DNA of 64,000 nucleotides from the NCBI GenBank assembly GCA_964539095.1, contig CAZIFL010000010.1, positions 11,145-75,144 of the forward strand. The letters are read 5' to 3'. Both the position numbers and the translations under genes were made by a program. The stretch comes from DAIPKP01 sp964539095. GTDB taxonomy: Bacteria; Synergistota; Synergistia; Synergistales; Aminiphilaceae. Shown in pieces: positions 1-9,287 of the stretch. Position 1 is the first letter of the stretch. Each line of letters begins with the position of its first letter. Under the pieces are notes generated by a model. The model was not told where the DNA came from, made no database searches, and was given only the letters and a program-made list of their open reading frames with translations.

Positions 1-528
1 AAAGAACTCAAACGCACAGAACTCTACGGCAAAACCCTGGGGCTCCTCGGTATGGGGAATATCGCCACCGAGGTGGCCCTTCGGGCGAAGGCCTTCGGCA
101 TGAACGTGGTGGGATACGATGCCTTCAAGAAATCCAGCCCTGCTGGAGAGATGCTTAGATCTCCTGAAGAAGTTTTTTCCCAGGCGGACTACATTTCCCT
201 GCATCTCCCCCTGACGGACGGAACCCGGGAGATGATCCGGGAGGATGCCATCGAAAAGATGAACGATGGCGTGGTGCTCATCAACACTGCCCGGGGGGAT
301 ATCGTGAATCCCTGGGATGTGCTTGTGGCTCTGGAAAAGGGGAAGATAAGCTGGTATTGTACCGACGTATGGCCCACGGATCCGCCCCCCGAGGACTACC
401 CTCTCCTGGGGGCTCCCCGGGTGCTCATGGCACCGCATATCGGAGCGAGTTCCAGGGAGAATCTTATGCGCATCGAGGATGAAATCGTGGGCATTCTGGA
501 AAAACATGTCGAGGAGGGGTTACTGTGA
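1..528 (+). CDS. serA: D-isomer-specific 2-hydroxyacid dehydrogenase (phosphoglycerate dehydrogenase type), 5'-truncated
   Basis: The reading frame is open from base 1, so the N-terminus lies outside the window. The visible 175 residues hold the NAD-binding half: a Rossmann loop GLLGMGNIATEVA, the stretch HLPLTDGTREMI, NTARGDIVN (the conserved substrate/NAD-contacting region around a catalytic Arg) and the terminal catalytic His in APHIGASSREN. This matches D-3-phosphoglycerate dehydrogenases, which oxidise 3-phosphoglycerate in the first step of serine synthesis. The protein stops soon after the His, so there is no C-terminal ACT domain. Its stop overlaps the GTG start of serC by 4 bases, which supports the serine-pathway assignment. 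Another 2-hydroxyacid dehydrogenase is possible on sequence alone. Confidence 0.85.
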   Translation, partial: KELKRTELYGKTLGLLGMGNIATEVALRAKAFGMNVVGYDAFKKSSPAGEMLRSPEEVFSQADYISLHLPLTDGTREMIREDAIEKMNDGVVLINTARGDIVNPWDVLVALEKGKISWYCTDVWPTDPPPEDYPLLGAPRVLMAPHIGASSRENLMRIEDEIVGILEKHVEEGLL

Positions 529-1613
529 GCAGTAGAAAACACAACTTTTATGCGGGGCCTTCTACCCTGCCGCTGGAGGTTCTTGAAACACTGCAGCGGG
601 AATTCGTAGATTTTCAGGGTCATGGGCTCTCCATGATCGAAGCAAGCCACCGGAGCACCATGTACGATACCGTGCACAATCAGGCGGTGGAGCTTTTTAA
701 GGAAATTTTTGCTATTCCCGAAAACTACAAGGTTCTCTTTCTCGGAGGGGGGGCCACGCTACAGTTCTCCATGATCCCTCTGAACTTTCTCGGCCCCGAC
801 CAGACCTGCGACTTCACTCTCTCTGGCTCCTGGGCAAAAAGTGCTTACAATGACGCGAAGAAAGTGGGTAAGGTTCGGGTGCTCTTTGACGGCGCCGAGA
901 ACAGCTACACCACCCTTCCGGAGGCCTCCTCTCTGGAGGTGGATCCCAATGCGGCATACCTGCACCTTACCTCCAACGAGACCATCGGGGGGGTACAGTG
1001 GAAGGAGTGGCCTGATACGGGATCGGTCCCTCTTATCTGCGATATGTCGAGCGACATCCTAAGCCGGGAGGTGCCGGTGGAGAAGTTTGCCCTCATCTAC
1101 GGAGGAGCCCAGAAAAATCTCGGCCCCGCAGGGGTGACTGTGGTGATCATCCGGGAGGATATGCTGGAACGTTGCCCCGAGAACATCACCGCCTATCTGG
1201 ACTACCGCATCCACGCGGCAAAGAACTCCCTTTACAACACCCCTCCGGTCTTCGGCATCTGGGTGATCCAGCTTGTGCTGGAGCGAATGAAACGCCTGGG
1301 AGGGATGAAGGCCATGGAGGAGCATAACGCCGCCAAGGCCGCAGAGCTGTACAACGCCATCGACGGAAGCGAAGGGTTCTACAACTGCCCCGTAGAGAAG
1401 AGGGTGCGCTCCCTCATGAACGTGGTCTTCCGACTCCCCTCGGAGGATCTGGAAAAGAGCTTTATCAGCCAGGCCACGGAGGCGGGCTTTTTAGGGCTGA
1501 AGGGACACCGGAGCGTGGGAGGGTGCCGGGCATCCCTCTATAACGCCATGCCTCTGGAGGGTGCCAAGGCACTGGCAGAATTCATGAGGGAGTTCTCCCG
1601 CAAGAACGGATGA
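525..1613 (+). CDS. serC: Phosphoserine aminotransferase
   Basis: This 362-residue PLP enzyme transfers an amino group from glutamate to 3-phosphohydroxypyruvate, the second step of serine synthesis. The N-terminal NFYAGPSTLP, the substrate loop GHGLSMIEASHRS, the phosphate-binding GGGATLQF and the PLP-lysine motif IYGGAQKNLGPAG (Lys197) are all characteristic of SerC. Length equals the family norm. The GTG start sits in the 4-base overlap with the upstream dehydrogenase (GTGA), implying translational coupling; the overlapping arrangement leaves little room for another start. The DUF1015 gene follows 70 bases downstream and may share the transcript. Confidence 0.96.
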   Translation: MSSRKHNFYAGPSTLPLEVLETLQREFVDFQGHGLSMIEASHRSTMYDTVHNQAVELFKEIFAIPENYKVLFLGGGATLQFSMIPLNFLGPDQTCDFTLSGSWAKSAYNDAKKVGKVRVLFDGAENSYTTLPEASSLEVDPNAAYLHLTSNETIGGVQWKEWPDTGSVPLICDMSSDILSREVPVEKFALIYGGAQKNLGPAGVTVVIIREDMLERCPENITAYLDYRIHAAKNSLYNTPPVFGIWVIQLVLERMKRLGGMKAMEEHNAAKAAELYNAIDGSEGFYNCPVEKRVRSLMNVVFRLPSEDLEKSFISQATEAGFLGLKGHRSVGGCRASLYNAMPLEGAKALAEFMREFSRKNG

Positions 1614-1683
1614 AGAAGAAAACAATACGAGAATTCAAGATTTATAATTTAAGATCAAGCATTCGAGATGAAGGAGAGAAATC

Positions 1684-2961
1684 ATGAGCAATCTTCAGGA
1701 AAAATGTTCCGCCCTCGGTATATCCATCCCCTCGGTGCTACTCCCCCAGAAGGACGACATGTTCCCCGTCTGGGCGGTGGTGGCCTGTGATCAGTTTTCT
1801 TCGGAGCGGGAGTACTGGGACAAGGTTGAAGAGATCGTGGGAGACGCCCCCTCCACCCTCCGGTTGATTCTTCCGGAGGCCTATCTTGAGGACGGAGATA
1901 CCGAGGAGCGTATCGCCGCCATCAACGGCACCATGACAGAGTATATCGAAAAGGACGTTCTCGCTCCTCTTGCTCCGGGGTTTATTCTTGTGGAGCGTAC
2001 CACCCCTCACGTGGCATCCCGGAAGGGGCTTCTTATGGCGGTGGATCTTGAGCGCTACAGCTTCGAAGAGGGGAGCCGTGCCCTTATCCGCCCCACCGAG
2101 GGGACGATACTGCGCCGCCTCCCCCCCCGGATGAATATCCGCCGGGGGGCCTGCCTGGATCTGCCGCACATTCTCTTTCTGGTAAACGATCCTGAAAAAA
2201 CCCTTATTGAGCCCCTCTATCAAAACCGGGAAGAGCTTGACGAAGTCTATAGCTTTAAGCTCATGCAGGGAGGGGGGACTCTCCGGGGGTGGCACGTGCC
2301 GGAAGAGCGGCTTCTCCCGGTTCTGGAGGCCCTGGAAAAGCTCGTTCAGGAAGATCTTCTCTTTGCGGTGGGAGATGGAAATCACTCCCTGGCGGCGGCA
2401 AAGCAGCTCTGGGAAGAAAAAAAATCGGGAGGAGCCGCTTCGGACGACCCCGCCCGGTACGCCCTGGTGGAGGTGGAAAATATCTTCGATCCCGGCGTAG
2501 TCTTCCACCCCATTCACCGGGTACTCTTCGACGTGGACGGAGAGCATCTCTTCCAGTTCCTGACGGATCAGCTCGGAATTCAGGCGGAGCATGGCACCCC
2601 CGAGGCGGCATCCCCCTGCGATGGAACGCACACCCTGGGTTTTTTCCTGGGGAGCAAACGAGGGAAGCTGCGCTTCTACTCCGAGGAGCCCAAACTTACG
2701 GTGGAGATGCTTCAGGAAGCTCTCGATCTCTACCTGGAGAAACACAAGAGCGCTACCATCGACTATATCCACGGAGAGGATTCGGTGGCAGAACTCTGCC
2801 TCAGAGATGACACTCTGGGGCTTATCCTTCCTCCGGTGGATAAGGATATTTTCTTTTCCAGGATTCTTGCAGAGCAGGTCTACCCCCGAAAGACCTTCTC
2901 CATTGGGGAGGCTCTTGAAAAGCGCTACTACCTGGAGGCGAGGAAACTCGTAAGAGAATAG
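1684..2961 (+). CDS. DUF1015 family protein
   Basis: The 425-residue product begins with the family-typical stretch PQKDDMFPVWAVVACDQF and contains GDGNHSLAAAK near residue 230, the most conserved DUF1015 motif, with a His likely to be functional. No signal peptide or membrane segment is visible, so it should be cytoplasmic. The start is supported by an AAGGAG ribosome site at 1671-1676. DUF1015 genes are often found beside serA/serC, as here, so a role linked to serine or phosphoserine metabolism is likely, but I cannot assign a reaction. A large open frame on the opposite strand (1738-2982) is a composition shadow. Confidence 0.9.
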   Translation: MSNLQEKCSALGISIPSVLLPQKDDMFPVWAVVACDQFSSEREYWDKVEEIVGDAPSTLRLILPEAYLEDGDTEERIAAINGTMTEYIEKDVLAPLAPGFILVERTTPHVASRKGLLMAVDLERYSFEEGSRALIRPTEGTILRRLPPRMNIRRGACLDLPHILFLVNDPEKTLIEPLYQNREELDEVYSFKLMQGGGTLRGWHVPEERLLPVLEALEKLVQEDLLFAVGDGNHSLAAAKQLWEEKKSGGAASDDPARYALVEVENIFDPGVVFHPIHRVLFDVDGEHLFQFLTDQLGIQAEHGTPEAASPCDGTHTLGFFLGSKRGKLRFYSEEPKLTVEMLQEALDLYLEKHKSATIDYIHGEDSVAELCLRDDTLGLILPPVDKDIFFSRILAEQVYPRKTFSIGEALEKRYYLEARKLVRE

Positions 2962-2966
2962 CGGGA

Positions 2967-2996
2967 GGTAGGGGCGATTCATGAATCGCCCCTACC
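2967..2996. repeat. Perfect 30-bp palindrome just after the DUF1015 stop
   Basis: The two 15-base arms (GGTAGGGGCGATTCA and its exact reverse complement) meet without a spacer. A second partial copy of one arm, GTGAATCGCCCCTGCGG, follows at about 3012-3028. There is no T-run, so this is not a standard terminator. It looks like a unit of a dispersed GGGGCGATTC-type intergenic repeat. Confidence 0.75.
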
Positions 2997-3435
2997 GATC
3001 ACCGGATTTCCGTGAATCGCCCCTGCGGACCGCCAGATTCTCCGGTAGAACCAGAATTCTATATGTTCCGAAAATTTTTCTTTCCAAAAATTTATTTATC
3101 CTATCCCCGCAAAAAGAAACTCCGCGCGTCATTTTGTTTATTTTTTTAAGTTTACCTCCTAAAACTCCACCATCTTTTTCCCAAAAAAATCATTTGTCTT
3201 TATTTGTGCTCTTTTGACAGGAAAATTTGAAAAACACGCTCCACACCGGCATTCCACAAAAAGGAGCGGCTCTCATCCCCCCTCTCCATGCAGGAGGGGA
3301 TGAAAACTTTTCCCTCTTTATCCTCTTCCCCGGGGATCTTTTTTCTGCGGGAAGGAACGCTCTTTTTCTTTGGTTGTTCACTTTTATACCCCCGGTGATT
3401 CCATGAATCTTCTGGCTTTCCGGGGAGCGCTTGAG
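2997..3435. other. AT-rich intergenic region without a supported gene
   Basis: Apart from the partial repeat arm near 3012-3028 I see nothing here. The region is much richer in A/T runs than its surroundings, and the short open frames in it have low-complexity, unconvincing translations. It precedes the promoter at 3436. Confidence 0.5.
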
Positions 3436-3464
3436 TTGACCTTTTTTTTGATCAAGAGGATAAT
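3436..3464 (+). promoter_or_regulatory. Putative sigma-70 promoter of the redox operon
   Basis: TTGACC, a 17-base spacer, then GATAAT. It lies about 115 bases before the first gene of the NuoE-NuoF-fusion operon on the same strand, with no other promoter-like pair visible between. Confidence 0.6.
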
Positions 3465-3578
3465 AGTCAGGCAAAAAAGCACTATTTTACCTGTAACTTC
3501 CAGAAGGAACCTTTCCCGGATTCCATAGCGGAGTTCGGGAAAATTCTGTGAATATCAACGTGGGAGGGATTGCGGAAA

Positions 3579-4088
3579 ATGACACAGTGCACGTGTTGTG
3601 CTACGGCAGGCCAGGAAGAACTCGCTTCCAGACTTATGCCGATGGTGGAGAAGTACCGCGGCAAGAAGGGGGCAACCATTCCTCTTCTGGCGGAGATCCA
3701 GAAGAGCTTTGGATATCTTCCAGAGGATGCGCTGCATTTCGTGGCCAAGGCTCTGGATATGCCCGCCGCAGAGCTTTTCGGAGTAGCGACGTTTTACTCC
3801 ATGTTCCGGCTTGAGCCGGAGGGGAAGTACGTCATCCGGCTCTGCCGGGGTACCGCCTGTCACGTTCAGGGCTCTGCCCTGGTGGGAGCCCAGATTCAGC
3901 GCTATCTCGGCATTCCCGAGGGAAAGACCACCGAGGACGGCATGTTTACCCTCCAGTACGTGGCCTGCCTGGGATGCTGCAGCCTCGCCCCGGTGATGAT
4001 GGTGGGAGACGAAGTACACGGAAAACTTACTCCGGAAAGTGCGGTCACGATTCTTGAAACGTACCGCAAGAAAGAGGAAGGACGGTAG
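3579..4088 (+). CDS. nuoE: NuoE/HydC-like [2Fe-2S] subunit of an NADH-dependent flavoprotein complex
   Basis: The 169-residue protein has the thioredoxin-like NuoE fold signature: KSFGYLPEDALHFVAKAL, FGVATFYSMFRLEPEG, and the four [2Fe-2S] cysteines in CRGTAC and CLGCC. This subunit passes electrons between the NuoF-type FMN/NADH subunit and the rest of the complex. I chose ATG 3579, with GGGAGGG at 3562-3568 ten bases upstream; an in-frame TTG at 3570 sits against that site and is less likely. The next gene starts 6 bases after the stop, so the three genes form one operon. No hydrogenase catalytic subunit or Nuo membrane arm is adjacent. Confidence 0.93.
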   Translation: MTQCTCCATAGQEELASRLMPMVEKYRGKKGATIPLLAEIQKSFGYLPEDALHFVAKALDMPAAELFGVATFYSMFRLEPEGKYVIRLCRGTACHVQGSALVGAQIQRYLGIPEGKTTEDGMFTLQYVACLGCCSLAPVMMVGDEVHGKLTPESAVTILETYRKKEEGR

Positions 4089-4094
4089 CCCTCC

Positions 4095-5861
4095 ATGCAG
4101 AAGACAATCGTTAAGGTAGGAATGGCGAGCTGCGGTATCGCTGCGGGAGCACGCCCTGTGCTGGAAGAGTTGCAGACCCTTCTCAAAGGTCGGGAGGATG
4201 TGGAGCTTCGGGAGGTGGGCTGTATAGGCCTCTGCTTCCATGAGCCTCTGGTGGAGATCGACCGGCAGGGGAAGCGGGTTATCTACGGAGAAGTAACCCC
4301 GGAAGTGGCGAAGCAGATCGTAGAAGAGGATCTCGGCAAGAACGCCCCCTTGGGAAAGCATATTATCTTCAGCACCGAGGGAGATGCTCCTGAGAATGCC
4401 ATGCTGGGGAAACAGGTTCGCGTGGTGTTGCGCAACTGCGGCGTTATCGACCCGGTGAAGATTGATGAGTATATCGAACATGACGGCTACGAGGGGCTGA
4501 AGAAGGCCACCACCTCCATGACCCGGGAAGAGGTCATCAAGACCGTTCTCGACAGCGGCCTCCGGGGCCGGGGAGGTGCAGGATTCCCCACGGGGCTCAA
4601 GTGGAAGTTCGCCGCCGCCTCCAAGGGGGATCACAAATACGTGGTCTGCAACGCCGATGAGGGTGACCCGGGTGCCTTCATGGACCGCTCCGTGCTGGAG
4701 GGCGACCCCCACAGCATCATTGAGGGTATGGCCATCTGCGGCTACGCCATCGGAGCGGATCAGGGGGTTATCTACTGCCGGGCAGAGTATCCCCTGGCGA
4801 TTAAACACCTGAATATCGCTCTGGATCAGGCGAGAGAGCGGGGCTTTCTCGGCAAGAACATTATGGGAACGGACTTCTCCTTCGACATCTACATCAAGGA
4901 GGGGGCCGGCGCCTTTGTCTGCGGTGAAGAGACCGCTCTCATGGCCTCCATCGAGGGGCAGCGCGGCATGCCTCGCCCCCGGCCTCCCTTCCCCGCCAAC
5001 AGCGGTGTTTTCGGCAAACCCACCAACATCAACAATGTGGAGACCCTGGCGAATATCGCCTGGATCATCAACCACGGCGCAGAGGCCTTCAACAAGTACG
5101 GCATCGGCCGTAGCCGGGGGACCAAGGTCTTCGCCCTGGCGGGAAAGATCGTCAAGGGTGGCCTGGTGGAGGTTCCCATGGGAATGCCCCTGCGGGAGGT
5201 TATCTTCGATATCGGAGGGGGTATCCCCGGCGGCAAAGCTTTTAAGGCGGTACAGATGGGGGGACCCTCGGGGGGGTGCCTGCCGGAATCGCTTCTTGAC
5301 ACCCCTGTGGATTACGAATCCATAAACGCTACGGGGGCCATCATGGGCTCCGGCGGTATGATCGTCATGGACGAGACCACCTGCATCGTAGACGTGGCGA
5401 AGTTCTTCCTCAACTTTACCCAGAACGAATCCTGCGGCAAGTGCCCCTTCTGCCGCATCGGCACCAAGCGGATGTTGGAAACGCTCACCCGTATCACCGA
5501 AGGCAAGGGTAAGGACGCCGATCTGGATCTTCTTGAGGAGATCTGCGTGCAGATCAAGGACGGCTCTCTCTGCGGGCTGGGGCAGACCGCTCCCAACCCG
5601 GTGCAGACCACCATCAAGTACTTCAGGCATGAGTACGAGGCCCACATCCGGGAGCAGAAATGCCCCGCTAAGGCCTGTACCACTCTTATCCACTATACCA
5701 TCAACGAAAAGTGCATCGGCTGCACCAAGTGCGCCAAGGCATGTCCTGTGGGCGCCATCAGCGGGGAACTGAAAAAAGCCCACGTTATCAATGATGACGT
5801 TTGTGTCCGTTGCGGCCAGTGTATCGCCGCCTGCCCCGTAAAAGCAATTTCCGTAGAATAG
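4095..5861 (+). CDS. nuoF: NuoF/HydB-like NADH-binding flavoprotein with extra ferredoxin domains
   Basis: Domains in order over 588 residues: an N-terminal thioredoxin-like [2Fe-2S] domain (residues 1-90, with CGIAAGAR and GCIGLC), the NADH/FMN core from about 150 (GRGGAGFPTGLKW, CNADEGDPGAFMDRS), an SLBB domain, a [4Fe-4S] site near 445 (ESCGKCPFCRIGT), and a C-terminal two-cluster ferredoxin (CIGCTKCAKACPVG, CVRCGQCIAACPVKA). This is the architecture of HydB subunits of bifurcating hydrogenases and of HndC, not of plain respiratory NuoF, which lacks the outer domains. It should oxidise or reduce NADH and exchange electrons with the neighbouring fusion subunit and ferredoxin. Confidence 0.94.
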   Translation: MQKTIVKVGMASCGIAAGARPVLEELQTLLKGREDVELREVGCIGLCFHEPLVEIDRQGKRVIYGEVTPEVAKQIVEEDLGKNAPLGKHIIFSTEGDAPENAMLGKQVRVVLRNCGVIDPVKIDEYIEHDGYEGLKKATTSMTREEVIKTVLDSGLRGRGGAGFPTGLKWKFAAASKGDHKYVVCNADEGDPGAFMDRSVLEGDPHSIIEGMAICGYAIGADQGVIYCRAEYPLAIKHLNIALDQARERGFLGKNIMGTDFSFDIYIKEGAGAFVCGEETALMASIEGQRGMPRPRPPFPANSGVFGKPTNINNVETLANIAWIINHGAEAFNKYGIGRSRGTKVFALAGKIVKGGLVEVPMGMPLREVIFDIGGGIPGGKAFKAVQMGGPSGGCLPESLLDTPVDYESINATGAIMGSGGMIVMDETTCIVDVAKFFLNFTQNESCGKCPFCRIGTKRMLETLTRITEGKGKDADLDLLEEICVQIKDGSLCGLGQTAPNPVQTTIKYFRHEYEAHIREQKCPAKACTTLIHYTINEKCIGCTKCAKACPVGAISGELKKAHVINDDVCVRCGQCIAACPVKAISVE

Positions 5862-5874
5862 GAGACTGTAGATA

Positions 5875-8800
5875 ATGGCCCAGAAAGAAAGAACCATCAA
5901 AATCACGCTTAACGGCCGTGAGGTATACGGGTATCCGGGACAGCGCCTTCTGGATCTCTGCGCCGAGTGCGGCGTGGAAATTCCCGCCCTCTGCTACGAC
6001 CCCCACGTATCCATGTACGGCGGATGCTCCATCTGTCTGGTGGAGATTCAGGGTGCTAAGGCCCTCGCCCGAGCCTGTGCCACCACCATCAACCCCGGCA
6101 TGGTGGTAAAGACCGATACCGACCGGGTTCGCAAAACCCGTAAGCTCGGGCTGGAGCTGCTGCTCTCGGATCACGTGGGAGACTGCCGCCCCCCCTGTAC
6201 CCTCGCCTGCCCCGCCCGGGGAAATGTTCAGGCCTACGTCAATCTGGCAGCCCAGGGGAAGTTCGAGGAATCCCTTAAGGTGCTTCACGAGAACGTAGCT
6301 CTCCCCGCCTCCATCGGCAGGGTCTGCCCCGCCCCCTGTCAGGAGAAGTGCCGCCGTAACCTGGTGGATGACGAGCCCGTCTCCATCCGGGAGATCAAGC
6401 GCTTCGTGGCGGATTCCTGCTTGAACGATGCAGGCCTTGGAGCTATCCCCGCCATCGAAGAAAATCATCGCTCCGTGGCGGTAGTAGGCGGTGGCCCTGC
6501 GGGACTCGCCGCAGCCTACTATCTGCGCCTCAAGGGATACGCGGTGGATCTCTTCGATAAAGAGGAGTTCTTTGGCGGCATGATGCGCTACGGGATTCCA
6601 GACTACCGACTCCCCCAGCAGATTATCCAGAAGGAGATCGACTGGATTCTTGATCACGGGGTGAATCCCTTCACCAATACCGCTCTCGGCACGGACATTA
6701 CCCTGGAGGAACTCCGGGAGAAGTACGATGCGGTGATTCTCGCCATGGGGTGCTGGAAATCCTCCCCCATGCGGGCCCCCGGTGAGGATCTTCCCGGCGT
6801 GGTGGGGGGTATCGACTTCCTCTACAAGGTAAATCGCCACGAAGAGGTTGCGGTGGGCAAGTCCGTAGCAGTGGTAGGAGGCGGTAATACCGCCATGGAT
6901 GCCTGCCGCTGCGCCAAGCGCCTGGGAGCCGAGAAGGTGACTGTGGTTTACCGCCGTACCCGGGCGGAGATGCCCGCAGACCCCATCGAGGTAGAAGAAG
7001 CCATGGAAGAAGGGATTGAGTTCGTCTTCCTGGCAGCCCCGCAGGCTGTAGAAGGCTCCGGCAAGGTGGAGCGCATGGTCTGCGAACAGATGGAACTCGG
7101 CGAACCCGATGCCTCGGGACGCCGCCGCCCGGTTGCCACGGGGAAGACCTTTATTCTTGAAGTCGATCAGGTGATCGCCGCCATTGGACAGCAGCTTGAT
7201 CCCAAGGGGCTTCCCAAGGAGATTATGGACGGCAAGTGGATGATCGCCGATGACAACTACGCTACCCCCATGCCGGGAGTTTTCGTTACCGGGGATCAGA
7301 AGACCGGCCCTGATATCGCCATCGCCGCCATCGGCACTGGACATTGGGCCGCAGAATCCGCCCATCACTACATCACCAAGGGCACTCCCAAGGCGCCCTT
7401 TGAGTACGACGTGGTGCAGAAGGATCTTACCGCCGATGACTTTGCGGATCAGGAAAAGACCGAGCGTCAGCACGCCCATCACGATGCTCCGGAAGTTCGG
7501 ATGCAAAAGGACAAGATTTTCGAGGAGTACAACCACGGCCTTACGAAAGAGCAGACCCTCAAGGATGCCGAGCGCTGCATGGAGTGCGGCTGCCCGGATC
7601 TCTTCGAGTGCAAGCTCCGCAAGTACGCCATCGACTACGAGGTCAATCCGGATCGTCTGGCGGGAGAGCATATCAAGGGCGTGGAAGAAGTTAATGAATA
7701 CTACGTCCGGAACATGGACAAGTGCATCCTCTGCGGCCGCTGCATCCGGGCCTGCAACGAGCTGGCGGGATTCCACGCCATCGACTTCACCAACCGGGGC
7801 TTCGCCGCCAACGTGAACACCCCCTACTGGCAGGGCATCGAGGCTTCGGAGTGCACCCAGTGCGGCCTCTGCGTCCAACTCTGCCCCGTAGGCGCCCTTC
7901 TGGAGAAGCGGGCTCCCCGGTGGCCCCATTCGGAGGTTCCCACCCTGGTACCCACCGCCTGCGGCCAGTGTTCCGTGGGGTGTCAGATCGACCTTAATCT
8001 TGATGCCGCCAAATCGCGGATCGTCCGGATCACCTCGGATCTCGATAATCCCACCTCCGTCACCAGCGGTGTGACCTGTGCCAAGGGACGTTTCGACTTC
8101 GCCCCTCTCCTGGAGAGCCGCCTGGAGGCGCCTCTTGGGATGGGGAAAGAGATGCCCTGGAACAAGGCTCTGGACTCTCTGAAAGAGGCCCTCGGCAAGG
8201 CCGGCAAGGTGGGAGTTCTCGCAGGAGATGCTCTGAGCAACCAGGAGTACCACGCCCTGAAGCGCTTTGCGGGAGAGGTCCTTGAGGCTCCCTTCGCCGT
8301 GGCGGGAACGGATGCCTTTGCCCCCGCCCGGAAAGCTATGATGGAAACTTTCGGAAGCCTTGAGACCGGCGTCACCTACGGGGATCTTCAGGATTCCGAT
8401 GCGGTGCTCCTGCTTGAGGCGGACCTCGACGCCCAGCAGCCCGCTCTGGTCTCTCTGCTTCGCCGGGGGATGCGGAACAAGAAAACCCGGATGATCTTCC
8501 TGGGAGGCACGCCGGGAATGCTTGAGCGGGGAGAGGCCATCTCTCTGCAGCCCCGGGAGGGCTCCATGACGGATCTTCTCAAGGGCTTCGCCGCTCTCAC
8601 CCTCGCTACAGCGGGGAAAGAGATCCCCGAAGAGTTGAAGAGCTACACCGCCGCATCCGTGGCGGAGCGCACCGGAGTAAGCCAGGCGTGCCTGGAGGAG
8701 GCCGCCAAGGCTTTCGGTAGCGCCCGGAAAGCCCTGGCCCTTCTGGGAAGCCTTGCAGGAGCGTGCCCGGAGAAGTGCGAGACTCTGGCCAAACTTCTGG

Positions 8801-9228
8801 GGCAGCTCAACCAGAAGCGGCTTGTTCCTCTTTACAAAGGCTCAAACCTCGGCGGCGCCGCCAAGGCAGTCACCGCCTCCGTGGCAGATGTGGTAGCTTC
8901 GGTGAAGTCCAAGGCACTTCAGGGGCTGGTGCTGGTGAATCTTGATCCCGCTTCAGTAGGGCTCACCCCCGAGGATTGCAAGGCCCTGAAGCTCTGCGTG
9001 GCCATCACCTCCAAGGCGGGGGCGGACTACGCGGCATACCAGCTCCCCCTGGCGAACTGGGTGGAGCGGGACGGTACCATCACCGCCCTTTCGGGAGAGC
9101 AGGTAGAGCAGAAGCGAAGCCTGGCCCCTGTGGGAGTTTCCGCAGAACTCTGCTGGATTCTCGCCAACCTCTCCCGGCGCTTGGGAACGGAGCTTCCCGC
9201 AGCCTGGGGAGCCTACTCGTTGCAGTAG
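5875..9228 (+). CDS. Ferredoxin / GltD-like NADPH oxidoreductase / NuoG-like fusion protein
   Basis: The 1117-residue protein joins three modules. Residues 1-100: NuoG-type [2Fe-2S] domain (Cys40, 51, 54, 68). About 100-560: a GltD/NfnB-type unit with N-terminal cluster cysteines (CPARGN, CPAPCQEKC), an FAD site VVGGGPAGLAAAYY at 203-216 and an NADPH site VVGGGNTAMDA. About 610-670: two ferredoxin clusters (CILCGRCIRAC, CTQCGLCVQLCPVG). From 690: a NuoG/formate-dehydrogenase-like domain with a [4Fe-4S] motif CGQCSVGC...CAKGRF. At the position where formate dehydrogenases carry Sec or Cys there is none, and the domain is short, so molybdenum catalysis is unlikely. With its two partners this resembles the Stn (Sporomusa-type Nfn) transhydrogenase linking NADH, NADPH and ferredoxin. 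Confidence 0.88.
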   Translation: MAQKERTIKITLNGREVYGYPGQRLLDLCAECGVEIPALCYDPHVSMYGGCSICLVEIQGAKALARACATTINPGMVVKTDTDRVRKTRKLGLELLLSDHVGDCRPPCTLACPARGNVQAYVNLAAQGKFEESLKVLHENVALPASIGRVCPAPCQEKCRRNLVDDEPVSIREIKRFVADSCLNDAGLGAIPAIEENHRSVAVVGGGPAGLAAAYYLRLKGYAVDLFDKEEFFGGMMRYGIPDYRLPQQIIQKEIDWILDHGVNPFTNTALGTDITLEELREKYDAVILAMGCWKSSPMRAPGEDLPGVVGGIDFLYKVNRHEEVAVGKSVAVVGGGNTAMDACRCAKRLGAEKVTVVYRRTRAEMPADPIEVEEAMEEGIEFVFLAAPQAVEGSGKVERMVCEQMELGEPDASGRRRPVATGKTFILEVDQVIAAIGQQLDPKGLPKEIMDGKWMIADDNYATPMPGVFVTGDQKTGPDIAIAAIGTGHWAAESAHHYITKGTPKAPFEYDVVQKDLTADDFADQEKTERQHAHHDAPEVRMQKDKIFEEYNHGLTKEQTLKDAERCMECGCPDLFECKLRKYAIDYEVNPDRLAGEHIKGVEEVNEYYVRNMDKCILCGRCIRACNELAGFHAIDFTNRGFAANVNTPYWQGIEASECTQCGLCVQLCPVGALLEKRAPRWPHSEVPTLVPTACGQCSVGCQIDLNLDAAKSRIVRITSDLDNPTSVTSGVTCAKGRFDFAPLLESRLEAPLGMGKEMPWNKALDSLKEALGKAGKVGVLAGDALSNQEYHALKRFAGEVLEAPFAVAGTDAFAPARKAMMETFGSLETGVTYGDLQDSDAVLLLEADLDAQQPALVSLLRRGMRNKKTRMIFLGGTPGMLERGEAISLQPREGSMTDLLKGFAALTLATAGKEIPEELKSYTAASVAERTGVSQACLEEAAKAFGSARKALALLGSLAGACPEKCETLAKLLGQLNQKRLVPLYKGSNLGGAAKAVTASVADVVASVKSKALQGLVLVNLDPASVGLTPEDCKALKLCVAITSKAGADYAAYQLPLANWVERDGTITALSGEQVEQKRSLAPVGVSAELCWILANLSRRLGTELPAAWGAYSLQ

Positions 9229-9287
9229 TTTTTCGAGAAAACAGAGACGTATCAGAGAAAGTATCAGCGGTACTATTGAGACATACG

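Noticed and set aside
1738..2982. 414-codon open frame on the minus strand
   Set aside because: Mirrors the DUF1015 gene; no motifs and no ribosome site.
3190..3474. 94-codon minus-strand frame in the AT-rich intergenic region
   Set aside because: Composition and translation look random, and it overlaps the promoter of the redox operon.
3555..5906. 783-codon open frame on the minus strand
   Set aside because: It lies antisense to the nuoE and nuoF genes, has no recognisable domains and arises from codon bias in GC-rich DNA.
5788..8253. 821-codon open frame on the minus strand
   Set aside because: Antisense to the well-supported fusion gene; the translation has no family motifs.
8080..9228. 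Possible active formate dehydrogenase catalytic domain in the fusion protein
   Set aside because: No Sec or Cys is present at the expected molybdenum-ligand position and the domain is about 200 residues too short.
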